Part shown: one piece after another, positions 1-31,725 of the stretch
Layout: each line of letters starts with the position of its first letter
How positions within the stretch are numbered: the stretch's first letter is position 1
Source: Datnioides undecimradiatus
Taxonomy: Eukaryota > Chordata > Actinopteri > Lobotiformes > Datnioididae
Assembly: GCA_008933995.1 (NCBI GenBank)
Contig: WARS01000007.1
Coordinates: 2,296,230 to 2,360,229 of the forward strand
Direction of reading: 5' to 3'
Length of the DNA: 64,000 nucleotides
Notes under the pieces: generated by a model
The model's database searches: none
What the model was told of the DNA's origin: nothing
What the model saw: only the letters and a program-made list of their open reading frames with translations
Translations under genes and position numbers: made by a program

Positions 1-826
1 TCTCAGTCACACAGTACATGCAGGCACATTTACATTTATTTCAGCATGCAACATTCAGTTGGATAGAAGCATTTGTTAGACTTTTATATTCAGTTATTCA
101 GGAATTGAAAGGTGGAACACCGTTTGAAAGACATTGAATTAGACGTTTGATTGGCCATGCTTAAATGGGTTGGAGTAGAAAATACAGAGCTGTTGGCATT
201 TCACTTGACACACTTAACTCTTGGCACAGATTCTAAAAGAGGAGAAAGTGGTTACTACATTCTCAGTCTCTCTGACATGACTTTCTAACACACTTGGCCC
301 AGTTTCTGCACCACTGGCAGAGACTGGCTTTATTTTTATTATAAATTATTAAATGATTGTTAGATACAAATATGTAAAAGTAACATTAGAGTTCTGGCCC
401 CACATCACCTACTTGCAAGTTTTGTTGAAAAGACTGCCGGGGGGAAATCATAAAATACATTTTCAGATTCAGGGATTTAGCCACAGTGTTTCTGTGAAAG
501 GATTAATATGGTAAAAGAGAAACTAGTGCAGCAGAAGTCAAGAATCCTAAATATAATATAGAACCTCTCACTTAAAAGTAGGAGAAATGTTTATTAAACT
601 TTATTTAGCATCACATTTATTGCTGGATCTGTTACGGGGAATCTGATAATTACTATTGTGTATCAAATCAATAGAACATCTTCATGGCAGAAATGTATCT
701 GAAAAATACCTGTACAATGGAAACACAGTCACACAGCAGGAGTCATACAGCCAGCGTGGTGTTAATGCTAATGTTGTGCCGTGTCACTGTTACTGTTAAT
801 TTCCTTTTCTCTTGTTGTGTGCGTAG
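1..826 (+). other. atp2a2: atp2a2 intron 3 (3' end only)
   Basis: AT-rich intronic sequence leading to the pyrimidine-rich acceptor (ttccttttctcttgttgtg...tag) at 825-826. No conserved exon, RNA gene or recognisable mobile element was seen. Confidence 0.85.
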
Positions 827-21027
<20,201 letters not shown>

Positions 21028-22255
21028 CTGACTTGAGCACAACCTCGACTTTTCCATCCCCTGCCCCCACCCCACCCTCTCCCCCCACCGCCACCATCAC
21101 CTCCCTCTCTCCTCCCCCCCTCTGCCTTCCTCCATGTGCATAGCTAGCGTGTGTGCGTGTCTGTAGACTTAGTGCGTGTACTTGTGCGTGCCTACCGTGT
21201 GTATGAGAAGGACCAACTTTAACACATGAACCGTAACAGATAATATAAGTTAACATTAAGAAGTCACCTGGTTTGAGTTGGGATAGGATCGAGGCGCGGG
21301 TGAGGCTTTAGATGCGAGCGTTAGACGGCCATCACTCCCGTAGCTGTGGACTTTGTTGCTGGTTTGAAAGAAAATTTACCATTTTTTTTTCTTAATGTCA
21401 ATATTGCCTTTAAGGTGTATATTTTTAATGATTTTGGGAATATCATTTGTCTTATGTCACTACAGCAAATTGTTTTGTTTAGCATCCCTCTCCAAGAAAA
21501 GAACAGGAGGATCAGACACCCATCGATCTGTACAGAGATTGAATTTTATGCAACTTCTTTTTTCTTTTTTTTTATGGCTTTGTAAATGTTTTTGACCAGC
21601 GTGGCTTAGACATTACCGACTTGATTTGTTTTCTACCGTTTACCATTGTGTCTTCAGCGTAAACTCAGAACTCTTACAGAGAGGACAAGCTCCGCGTGGC
21701 AGACGAGGACGGGGGAAAGGTTTGGGAGTGAACGTTTGAATGCTTAAACGAAAGAAAAAAGAAAAACCCTGAAAAACAAAAGCCGCATGTCCTGTGACCA
21801 AGCATGAACTCTGTGTGGTTTCTCATTCCTAATTTAATTGTATGTGGACCCCCCAACCCCCACCCCCCATGTTAGAGTACAAATTAACTTCCTGGATTTT
21901 TTTTACTGTAATAATTTGAGAATAAGCCAGTTTTTCTGCACTGGGCAGAGCACAGCTACCTCAATATGATAAACTGTTTTTGTTTTGCTCATCTCTAGAT
22001 GCTTTTCCTAAACGATCTTGCTAAAGCGTAACATCTGAGGTGTGCCCCTACTTGCTTGTGCAGAAAACAGAACAAAATTTCCCTTCCCTCTCACGATTTA
22101 AGATATTTCTTTGTTTGTGTTGATTTTTTTTTTTTTTTGGTTCATTAACTTTATTTGTGTTTTGCTTTGGAGACAGAACTGAGTGGGGATGACGTATGTG
22201 AATCACCATCTCCATGGCGTTGATTCAAAGGACAGTAATACTCAAATCTTAAGTA

Positions 22256-22261
22256 AATAAA
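22256..22261 (+). terminator. atp2a2: Proximal poly(A) signal candidate (AATAAA)
   Basis: Canonical hexamer 1.23 kb after the stop, upstream of the candidate SERCA2a acceptor. Its use would commit the transcript to SERCA2b. The downstream GT-rich element is weak, so use is uncertain. Confidence 0.4.
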
Positions 22262-23195
22262 TACTAAGAAGTGGCTCCAAATGAGGCTGGATTGCAAATA
22301 AGAACCCAAATGTTTTTTACTTCAAAGAAAAATACACTCATAAACCCTTTGAATCAAAGTGTTTTCTGTCTTTCTTTAATCTGAGGCCAGTGGTTATCAA
22401 CATTATTCATATCCAGTGTCTTTTTTTTGTTTATTTGTATGTGCATATAATACTTGAATACAACTCATTCCGAACGTTCAGTCATTAAGGAGAGCGTCAG
22501 TTTCCTTGGCACAACACGGCGAGCAGGAGATGATCACAGCACAGTGTACATTTGATTCCTAAAGGCTTTAACGTGTACAGGTCTTAGTTCGTGCTGGGCT
22601 TCCCATACTCTGTACAAGCGTATACATGTTGCGTCAGAGCCGCTAACAGTCGGCTGCACCTATGTGAGACCCCTTACTCATTATTTAGTGTGGAAATATC
22701 CACACGTAGGAGAAGACCCCCTCCTAACCCCCAACTAAAGCATGTGTTTTTGGGTTAGAAGCCTGGGTTTGTTCGCACTGTGTGTTTGTGTTTCACTTTA
22801 CAACAACTGTGTGCTTTTCTTCCTCAATGCCTCCCATTGGCTCCCCTGTCACTAGAGTGAGTATCCATTCGCTTTACTTCCACACTCCTAAACACCAGAT
22901 CACCACAGTAACGTCAGATACAACCAGAGGACAGCACAGACTTTTAAATTAGACTGCCTTCCATCGGCACCATCAGATTTATACTCTTAGGTGTTAGGGT
23001 TAAGCTTTGACCTCAACCACAGGTCACTTTGGGAATGTCACTGTTTGCTGTTCTTTTCACTCCTCTGACACTTGCTTTTATTCACACAGCCAGTACCTAC
23101 TCCTGAAAGTCATCATCTTTAATTGTAAATTGGACATTTGACTGCGACTTGTTTATTTTTGTTTACTTATGTTGTTTGTTTCTCTCGCTTTTCAG

Positions 23196-23224
23196 GTTGG
23201 CTCTCATAAAAGCTTCACAAACCG
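23196..23224 (+). CDS. atp2a2: Candidate SERCA2a-specific exon (start of alternative 3' exon)
   Basis: A strong acceptor (tttctctcgcttttcag, with a possible branch site ttactta) precedes 23196. Joined to the internal donor at 20875, the frame gives Gly-Trp-Leu-Ser then TAA (23207-23209), a four-residue tail after Leu-Glu-Pro. The mammalian SERCA2a tail is also four residues (AILE), though the sequence differs. A consensus donor ACCG|GTAAGAG follows at 23224/23225, so this is either a 29-nt exon or the start of a terminal exon running to the poly(A) signal at 24247. The residues are not a known match, so this is inference from splice geometry. Confidence 0.35.
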
Positions 23225-24115
23225 GTAAGAGTGGGCTCAGAGGCTGGAGTCATCCCGCCTTCCAGCGTGTGCGCCCACTCTTAACTTCAGACACCATGAT
23301 GACCAGCAGCGTGTGTGTGTGTGTGACCTGCATACGCAGACAAAACGGACGTTTTCACAGTAATCAGACCAAAAACATATGGGTGTTCACAAAAGTGGGT
23401 TGGGCTGGAAGCAGACTGCCTCGCCTACATGCACCACGAAACACACACACACACACATTTACTTAACACACTTATACCTCTGTGTGCAGATGCTATATCA
23501 GTATGACACTATTCCAGTTTTGTGTGCAGGGAAGTTCTCAACACCCTCAGCGTTCCTCCTTGCATGAAGAACTGTGTTTCCGGCTTCCATGGTAGCTCGT
23601 CACGTAGAGAATCTTTGAAAACACTGGGTTGAATGGTCTTAGCCGTACATCAGTGTACAAAACATTCATGCATGCGTTCCAGCTGTACGTAGGCTTTGCG
23701 ATTTGTATTTATAGATTCTAATGTATAATACTCAAATGACATATTAAGATGGTTTTAAGATGGATATATCGCAGATGTTAGGAAACCACTGTTTTTAATT
23801 GTAACGGTTTGGGTTACTTGCACAATATTAGATGTGGAGCAATGACTCATGCTGAACTTGACTGTGCTACTTGAGTTAGACTCATTTTTTAATTTTAAAT
23901 CCCCCCCCTCCCTCCCCTTATAATTACTGTAGGCCGATCACTGATCCATTTACCTTCTGGTGAATTAGTCCTCTGCAGCGAGGACAACAGACTGACACTT
24001 TGATTCATCGGTAATCCTGCAATACAACAGTGTTCTCCTGTTTTCTTATCGCCTCCGCATAACAATAATTATTATCCTGTATCCTTATCAACTGCTGTAA
24101 AACTGTGATCTAATG

Positions 24116-24139
24116 CGAGGGGGCCGCGCAGCCCCCTCG
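24116..24139 (+). ncRNA. GC-rich hairpin in the atp2a2 3' UTR
   Basis: Cgagggggc (24116-24124) pairs perfectly with gccccctcg (24131-24139) around a 6-nt loop, in otherwise AT-rich sequence about 110 nt before the distal poly(A) signal. This is a cis-acting RNA structure candidate, not an independent gene. Confidence 0.5.
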
Positions 24140-24246
24140 GAGACACCTGGTCGAAGAACAATATTAATAACCATATGTAAAAAGACGATCATTATTGATG
24201 ACTAATGATGATTGTACATGCATTACTGAGGTTGTGATTTCAGGTA

Positions 24247-24252
24247 AATAAA
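24247..24252 (+). terminator. atp2a2: Distal poly(A) signal (AATAAA) of atp2a2
   Basis: The canonical hexamer is followed 16 nt later by tgtgtctgtgtgtttg, a typical GT-rich downstream element. It is the best-formed 3' end signal between the two genes. Confidence 0.7.
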
Positions 24253-24272
24253 ACTATAGTATTTGACTTGTG

Positions 24273-25747
24273 TCTGTGTGTTTGCATTCCTGCGCAGCCA
24301 GGGCTTTGTCTCAGTTTGATCAGCTCTGCGCTTAATTGTTCCGACGTTAACTTAGAGTAAACGGACACACGTGTTTGATATTAGTCCGCCAGGTGGCAGC
24401 ATCGGGTCAAAGATCCCAGCAGCGCTCCCAGATGATCTGCAACACCTGCTTGACAGGTACAACCACTAGCATTTAAAGGAGCCTTCGATGATTGATTTGC
24501 TGAAGTGTTTTCATCGGTAACTGTTCATAAAGGGTGTGCTAAAGGAAACATTTGGGGTAGTGCTCGCTCTGAATTTATGAAAACATTCGGAGGGATATGT
24601 CGTGGTATATAATTTAGAGGCTTTCTGCAGCTGCCAAATCAGCAGTCATGCAAATACAGTTAGATATAGAAAAGAACCACGTGCACTAAATGTGTAAACC
24701 CGGGATATTTATGTAAAAAAGACTTTTAAATCTGATATATGTTAATAACTTAGACACTAGCCGGGGAAGAAATCAGGATTAATAATGAGACGAGGGGTGC
24801 TCTGTCTCTTTAACCAGCGGGCTCACTGTCACTCTGGTCCCTCCCATTCTTGCAGCCCCTCCAGTGCTGCTGGCCTGAGATGGGAGCGCACACAGCAGCA
24901 CCATCATCATCCTCATCATCATCACCACGGCCGAGGAAAACGGGCTGAAGCTGGAAACGAGCACAAAAAAACCCCAACAACGCCACATACGCGCCGTGGA
25001 AAAAGATGGGCTAAAGAAGGAATCGGTTTACTTTTCCATCCTCTGTCCCGATCGCGTCCTGTGAGAACCTCAGATGTTGTCGTCGCTTGCGTTTTGCGCT
25101 TTTGATCCATTCTCCTTGAGCGCTGCTGGTACAAAGGCGCCTGGTCCGGAGCAGCAGCACCTGGGTTTACTGGCGTCTGACTGGGCAACAGCGATCGGAC
25201 CTACCTTAGCCGACAAGCCCCGGGACGTTAGACACAGACAGTGAGTAAACCTGGCCGGATTAAAACACTTTCTTCTGTTTTCTCGCTCTCTTTCCCTGGA
25301 AACCAGATCGCTAGTGTCACCCCCGCGAAGACAGATGCTGTCATTGTGTCGAGGCTGGGATTTTAAAATGAAATTCCTCTTCTAAAAGTGTCCTTTTGTG
25401 GAATAATGCATGAGAAAGACGAGCTCTATCGCAGCTTTTTATCGCTTTTCATGCCTCGCACATTCCCGGCTCCTCCTCTGACTGAACAGCCGGTTTCTCC
25501 TGCTCAGAATGGGATGTATTGTTGCATCTGCGCAGCCCACGACAAGTGTCAGCAATTAGACTGTGTGTTTCTGAACGGGTTATCTAAAGGCCTGTTATAA
25601 ACACGGCTCTGTAACTGGAGGTGGCCATTGTTGGCGATAAGGATTCCGTGCCGAGCTGGACTAAAGAAAAGGGGACCAACGGTGCGCCCTTGGCATCGTT
25701 CAGCCAGTGTTTTGCAAGGTCGGCCACAGATATAATTTAAGATTACC
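24273..25747 (+). promoter_or_regulatory. bcr: Intergenic interval, bcr promoter and 5' leader
   Basis: About 1.5 kb separates the atp2a2 3' end from the bcr start codon. GC and CpG content rise from about 24780, with an imperfect CAT/CAC repeat at 24898-24929. No TATA box is obvious, as expected for a housekeeping CpG-type promoter. The transcription start cannot be placed from sequence. An in-frame TAA at 25733-25735 shows the coding frame does not extend further upstream. A possible spliced leader (donor 25241, acceptor 25506-25507) is discussed as a finding. Confidence 0.5.
24898..24929. repeat. Imperfect (CAT/CAC)n trinucleotide repeat
   Basis: Runs of CAT interrupted by CCT and CAC units in the probable bcr promoter or leader region. 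Confidence 0.7.
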
Positions 25748-27368
25748 ATGGTGGAGCCGGTGGGTTTCATCGAAGCGTGGAAGGCGCAGTTTCCGGAGTC
25801 AGAGCCCCCCAAGATGGAGCTGCGGTCTGTCGGAGGCATCGAGCAGGAGCTGGAGAAGTGCAAAGCGTCTATCAGGCGCCTGGAGCAGGAGGTGAACAAG
25901 GAGCGCTTCCGCATGATCTACCTGCAGACCCTCCTGGCCAAGGAGCGGAAGAGCTACGACAAGCAGCGGTGGGGCTTCAGGAAGACGCCCCTGAACGAGG
26001 GGGTGGACTCAGCCACACAGGGTGCCGAGTGCCAGTCCCAGCAGCCGCACATGCAGGAGACAGGTGGAGTTGGAGTGGTGGTCGGAGGAGGTAGTGGAGG
26101 ATATGGTGGTTGCAGCGGGGCGACTGGGGATAGGAGTCGATATCAGCCTCTCGGAGATGGAGCTGGGAGGTCCAAACCCAGGCCTCCACCAGCAAGGAAG
26201 TCAGCCTCCCACGGAGATGGACTGGAGTCAGCCTTTGAGGCGCCCCAGCAGGCTGAATCGACTTCCTGCGACAACCTAGACGGGCTGTCGCCGTCCAAGC
26301 AGAGAGGCGGCATCTCCGTGTCCCCACGCAGGCCCAACCTCCCGCCCCCAGACAAGGAACTGCCCTCTGACCCCAAAGACAAGCTGGGGATGGGACTTGG
26401 CGTGGCAGCTCTTCGGTCCAACTTTGAGAGGATCAAAAGGGCCAACTCTCACTCTGCGGGCGATGTAGCTAAGGGCCAGGAGAAGCAGCTGCCACCACCA
26501 CCGCCGCCATTCTACTCCAACATGGAATTCCACCACGAGAGAGGCCTGGTCAGGGTCAACGACCGTGAAGTCTCAGACAAGATCAGCAGTCTGGGCAGCC
26601 AGGCCATGCAGATGGAACGAAAGAGGTCCCTTCACTCCCTCCCAGGTAACCTGGCAACGGTGGCAGGGGAGCTCCGTGCCAGGCCAGTCTATAGAGGTCG
26701 GTCTACTGAGAGCACCTGCGGCTATGATGCAGAGTATGAAGATGGGGAACCCACCCAGCGGCATTCAGGGAGGGCCAATGGTGGCAAACCTCCACCCCCT
26801 CCTTGGCAGCCCTCTGAGTTCCAGGCCTACTCCAGTGTCTATGTTGGTGGGGTGATGATGGGTGAAGGTGGCGGTGGAGATAGCAGAGGTGGTGGTGGTA
26901 GTGGAGTCACGATGCGAGACATAGGGGGAGGTGATGACCACCTCTTGACCTGGCCACGCCGTTCCTACTCTCCAGGGAGCTTTGAAGATGTCGGTGGAGG
27001 TGGTGGCTACACGCCAGATTGCAGCTCCAATGAGAACCTCACGTCCAGTGAGGAGGACTTCTCTTCAGGCCAGTCCAGCCACGTCTCACCCAGTCCCACC
27101 ACAGCTTTCCGAAGGCCCTTTAGAGAGAAGAGCCGCTCGCCATCCCAAAACTCCCAGAACTCCCAGCACTCTTTTGACAGCAGCAGCCCACCGACACCGC
27201 AGTCCCAGAAGCGGCACCACCGGCAGCAGGGAGGCCATGTGGTCATGTCTGAAGCTACTATTGTGAGCGTTCGCAAGACCGGTCAAATCTGGCCACCTGC
27301 TGCTCATCATGACCTCCTGCCTCATGGTAGAACATCCCACGACAACAGTTTCCATGGAGACCACCTAG
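25748..27368 (+). CDS. bcr: bcr first coding exon (residues 1-540), breakpoint cluster region protein, N-terminal part
   Basis: BCR is a cytoplasmic scaffold with RhoGEF and RacGAP activities and a reported N-terminal serine/threonine kinase. This exon starts MVEPVGFIEAWKAQFPESEP, matching human BCR, in good Kozak context (accATGG). Residues 27-75 form the oligomerising coiled coil (GGIEQELEKCKASIRRLEQE), followed by YLQTLLAKERKSYDKQRWGF. Residues 255-264 (FYSNMEFHHE) hold Tyr256, equivalent to human Tyr177, the Grb2 SH2 site. Residues 402-460 carry WPRRSYSP and the conserved YTPDCSSNENLTSSEEDF serine box. The exon ends at RKTGQIWP...FHGDHL with donor G|GTGAGT at 27368/27369, phase 1. It encodes about 540 residues versus about 426 in human exon 1; the excess is Gly-, Pro- and His-rich low-complexity sequence. 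DH, PH, C2 and RhoGAP domains must lie in later exons to the right. Confidence 0.97.
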
Positions 27369-30300
27369 GTGAGTGCTTGCTGCTGCCTCTAATCTTTGTT
27401 GTGGTGGAGTGTAGGTAGGCTGGAGTGCAAATGACATTTCAGGGCTCACACTGGGCCCAAATATGGTTGGCTGTGTGTGGAGGAAGGGAAATGAATGAAA
27501 GCCTGTGTGAATGAGTGTCATTTAGTCACGCTGGAATTATGTTGGCTCCGACTCTTTTGCATTTTTAGGTTCTTTTCCACGTAATGTGTCTTTTCTCTTA
27601 CAACCACACAGCAGCCAAACGTTGACGTGATTGATAGTATGTGCGTGATTCCGTGTGAGTGTTTGCGTGCAAACAGGCAGGACTGAGTGTCCTCTGGATG
27701 GCCTTGTGTGGGAGACAGATGAAAGATCCACCTCTGCTTATTCCTGGAATTTCAGTCGGGTGGGTGAACAATAAATGCGGTCAGTCTGGGTTGAAACTGC
27801 AGGTCTAGCCTTTCTCAGACGACTCCTGCGGCTCAGAGTATGGAATTCCAATCACAGGTGTCTGTCTGTCTGCCTGTCTGTCTGCCGGCCTGCCTGTCTC
27901 TCTGCCTGAAACGTGAGCAAACAGAAGACAATTCCCCGAAACTCTTCACCAGCTTTTAGCACACACCAAGACAAAAGAAATCTACTCTAATCTCAAAACA
28001 ATTATCCACAGTGTCCCTAACCACTAAATTGCAGCCTTGGAGCCATGGCACCTGTAATAGAGCAGCAGCTAGCAGATAGATGTGCAGCCTGGAGCAAAAG
28101 GCATGAGCATTGGCTAACTTTGCTGCCAGGCTCCAGCCTGACAACAGTGGAGCGTGCTGCACAAAGAAGTACATTAGTGGGGGCTTAGTTTGCTGTAATT
28201 CCTCAGTAAAGTTTCCATTGTAGAGGCTGTGCCAGCTCACGTTAAGCAAAACCAAACACGGCTTGGGTACTTCAAATATTTGACATAACTCCTCGACTTT
28301 GAGCGTTGTTTACTAAGGCGCGGTTTGCTCTAGTTGAGCACAGTTTGAGTGTTGTCCCTTTTTTCGGCTGGTGTTATTTTGGTCCTCACCATATTGTGAC
28401 AGATTCAGGACCAGACAGGCAGCAGGGTGCAGGCATCACATGCCCGCTGCAGCGCTGGGATGAACTGGAAGGAGGGGAGACAGTAAGCACATAGGTAGAA
28501 GAGATGGAGCTTTAGCAAAGAGGGAGGTTGCTTATGGTTGAGAGACACCAAAAAGTTATTTTAGCAGTGTGAAGGCTTAATACCGTTAATGCTTTGCTGT
28601 TGAGACGTGATTCAGAGCTTAAGACTTTACTGTCATCATTCTGGCTAGCATTACTGTCTGAAACCCGATCCTGCCCATTGCCTAAATATCCTGAGCAGAG
28701 CACAGGTCTCTGTGCATCTATAATTCATTTATTTGAATAGAGCCACTGACACAGTGGCCCCCGGTGGAATCAGCTAAAATGTTTTTCCAGGCAGGATGCG
28801 ATCATCAAAGTAGGGGATCACATCCTGTCCAGGAAAAAACCCCATCTCAGATGAATTTGCAGTGAAAGTAAAAGACATCTCCCTGTCTAATTGCCATTCC
28901 CTCATCACGGCCAATGAAGCTGTGCTAGCACTCGCAGCTCCAACAGCAATTAAGATTGTGCACAGTTAGCATCGAACCCAGATAGCGAGTCCCCAGCAAA
29001 TGGCTAGCTAATTCCCCAGCTGCTCTGTTACGGATTATCGCTGCACTGTCTGCTCTCTTTGTTTTAACATCTTTTCCACAACACTGAGCCCTGTGGGGTG
29101 TTAGGCGAGCTGGAAGAGCAGGGACGGAGATGGAGGATGGGATGTATGTTTGTGTGTGTGTTGCAGACAGAGATGCATTTAGTGGGATAATCTGGAATTT
29201 GAGCATAGGAAGTAAAATTTAGTTTGGACACCCTGCGGAGCGCTCATGTTTTCTAGCTGGGTTTAAGCCGAGGTCAGGCGGGCGCTACGCAGACAGTGAA
29301 GGTGATGATCGCGATCAATGCTGCATCGCTTTGGGCCGCCGGTGCTGAAGGCGCCTCAGCCAACCAGAACAAAGAGCGAGGATAGTGAAGGAAAGGGGAG
29401 TCTGAGAGAGTGTTTTTGGTGGGCGGCGGAAGATAATGATGAAGAGTGGGACGGTGTTGTGAGGAAGAGTGAGGGAGGCAGAGTGCAAGGCAGAGCTGTC
29501 GTTTCTCGCTTCACTGGTCAGGGATGCGGGGGCTGCAGAGAGGCACAGATGGGAAGAACTCTCCCGTTGCGTAACAGAAACACACACACACACACACATG
29601 CACACATGCGCGCACACGCTTGATGTTTACTCTTATACCTTGAGGCTGCTTTGCCGTCAGCAATAGGCGTGCACGTATGTGTTGCGGTGTCTTAGCTTGA
29701 GATAACGGCCAGACTAGTCCATAGAGTAAGGATGTTTCCTCTTGGTGTTGACTCTTCTCTTCTCGCCGACAACGGTAGTAATTGCTTCATGGTGCGTATT
29801 GTTTATTTAACGTTGGAGGAGGTTCAGGATGAAAAGTCTGCATGCTGAGCCCGTCTTTGGGACTGCGACAGGGAAAAAAAAAGGAATGACAAAATGAGTG
29901 AAAGATTCTAATAAAGACATCTCCCTCGGGTGTCATTCAGCGGGAAAGCGTAGACGCCAGGCAAGTGAGAAGTAGGCCTCTGAAAAAATAGCGGAACATG
30001 TATTTGTGCCTCAGCTGCCAACTTTTTGCTTTTGAACGGAGCTGAATATGAGCCGCGTCACGTCAAGCATCTGATCGATCGTGCCGAGCTAGATGACGGA
30101 CAGGTCCCTCTCACCTCGCCATGACTCACTTTTGCATAGAAAGGTGTGAGGGATATCGGATCTGTGGAAAGCTCATCAAAACCAAACCCCACTCTCATTA
30201 CCCCTTTGGTGAGGTCGCTCCATTGAAGAAAGGGAGCTTTCACTGCCCTCTGTTATGAAATGGGTGGTAACCAGAAATGTCTCCCCGTACACGGTTTCCA

Positions 30301-31573
30301 TTGATTCATGTGGAGGGAAACCTGCCTCTAAACCAGGGAATACCTGTGGGTTTGTGTCTGCGAGGCCTGGGATGCCAATGCGGGACAGACCTAAGAAAGC
30401 TTCAATGGTTGTATTGTCCAGCACCTCCACCTCCCTCAGGCGGGCCCTGTCAGCTGCTATATTTTTAGGAAGGTCCAACCGCTTGTGCTCGTTCTTCACC
30501 CTCTCTGGTCGAAGAGTCATGTGTCACTTAGTTTTATAGATGTTCCTGTTTTTTAATGTTGTGTTAATGCTCGCAGGGTTTGCTAAGGAGTACCTCACTG
30601 ACAGGAACCAGGAAACAGGAGCTATTTCTTCCGTACAAATGAAACTTCGACTGGTGCTGAGGATTGGAAGGAGACGTTGAGTTTGAAATTCCTTCTTAAA
30701 TGCTGTTAACTACAGTGGCTGATGGGGGCAAAGTGCTAACCTGCCCCAGAGCTATGTTGATACGTTGATGGCACCATGCTAACTGAACAGTAAAAGTGTT
30801 TTTACTAATTCGGCTGCACTGACTTCTGAACAGCTGAGGAGAAGAGAAGTTGTGGTGTGTTTGGAAATGTGCATCTTGATTTGTAATAATAGATTTAGCT
30901 ATAGTTAACAGCTGAGCCAAACCACAGCTGGTAACCAACATTATGATTATGATCCGTTCAGGGTGAAGAGAGAGAGATCGTTAGCGAGGTCAGCATAATG
31001 TGATGTTCATTCATTCTAAACTCTGTGACAACTCTGGAGCAGATGTTACTGAAGGAGTTAAAGCGCCTCTTCACTGTTTATTGGTGCAAACCGACTTAGT
31101 CACTCGTTTCCAAGCAGCTAAAGTGAGCTGAGAGCGGCAAAACTGGCGCCACTAGCCAGCATATGAGGCGTTCAGTGTACATCTGTAAATTTCGCTGTCT
31201 GGTGATCTGCACATGAGGCATTTAAGGCAGCGTTTTAAGGAATGGTATAAATCATCTTTATAAAAAGTAATAGCTCAATAATTGTAAACGAGTTTTGAAA
31301 TAATCATGATGTTGACTTTGATATCGCTTTGACTTTGACTTTTGATATAGCTAGCTAACTTCAGAAGGACTTCATTTCCCATAAGCTCCTTTATAGCCAA
31401 AATAGGTCTGAAAAGGCTTTTCACTGTATTCAGATCTGTGTTAACCTTCAGGATTTCCACCTGCAAATCATCAAATCAAACCTTACTGGGGAGTACGTGT
31501 GTGTGGCTGAGAAAAGGGCTCGGTGTCCCTGAGAGACCTTTGCAGATTTAATCCTATGATGTCATCAGTGCTG
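27369..31573 (+). other. bcr: bcr intron 1, proximal block
   Basis: Mixed-composition intronic DNA. It holds a short CTGT/CCTG tandem run (27860-27908) and a CA tract (29581-29600, continuing imperfectly to 29617). No mobile element or exon was recognised. Confidence 0.7.
27860..27908. repeat. Imperfect (CTGT/CCTG)n tandem repeat
   Basis: About twelve tetranucleotide units of ctgt, ctgc and cctg type. Confidence 0.75.
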
Positions 31574-31725
31574 CTGTGTGTGTGTGTGTGTGTGTGTGTT
31601 TCTGGTAATTTTTTGCTAAATATATTTGATGCTTAACGTCCCGATGTCGAACAAACCCTCATGCTTACTTCCGAGGAAATCAGAGTCTAGTGTTATGAGT
31701 GTGTGTGTGTGTGTGTGTGTGTGTT
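31574..31725. repeat. Two (TG)n tracts
   Basis: TG runs at 31574-31600 and 31698-31724 are separated by about 100 nt of non-repetitive sequence. Confidence 0.9.

Larger units (their letters stand above)
21028..24272 (+). other. atp2a2: atp2a2 3' UTR (long form), overlapping a possible SERCA2a-specific intron
   Basis: No coding exon similarity follows the stop codon for 3.2 kb. The end is placed after the AATAAA at 24247-24252 and before a GT-rich downstream element (24268-24284). An earlier AATAAA at 22256-22261 could end a shorter SERCA2b message. The region starts with a C-rich stretch (21056-21125) and has several T runs. A splice acceptor at 23194-23195 and a GC hairpin at 24116-24139 are noted separately. 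Confidence 0.7.

Noticed and set aside
21458-21479. Alternative SERCA2a acceptor (cactacag then caaattgttttgtttag)
   Set aside because: It would give a short tail (ANCFV) but lacks a pyrimidine tract; the acceptor at 23195 is much stronger.
25777-26094. 105-codon frame overlapping bcr exon 1 (+ strand, other frame), and several minus-strand frames
   Set aside because: Shadows of a GC-rich coding exon; only the 25748 frame matches BCR.
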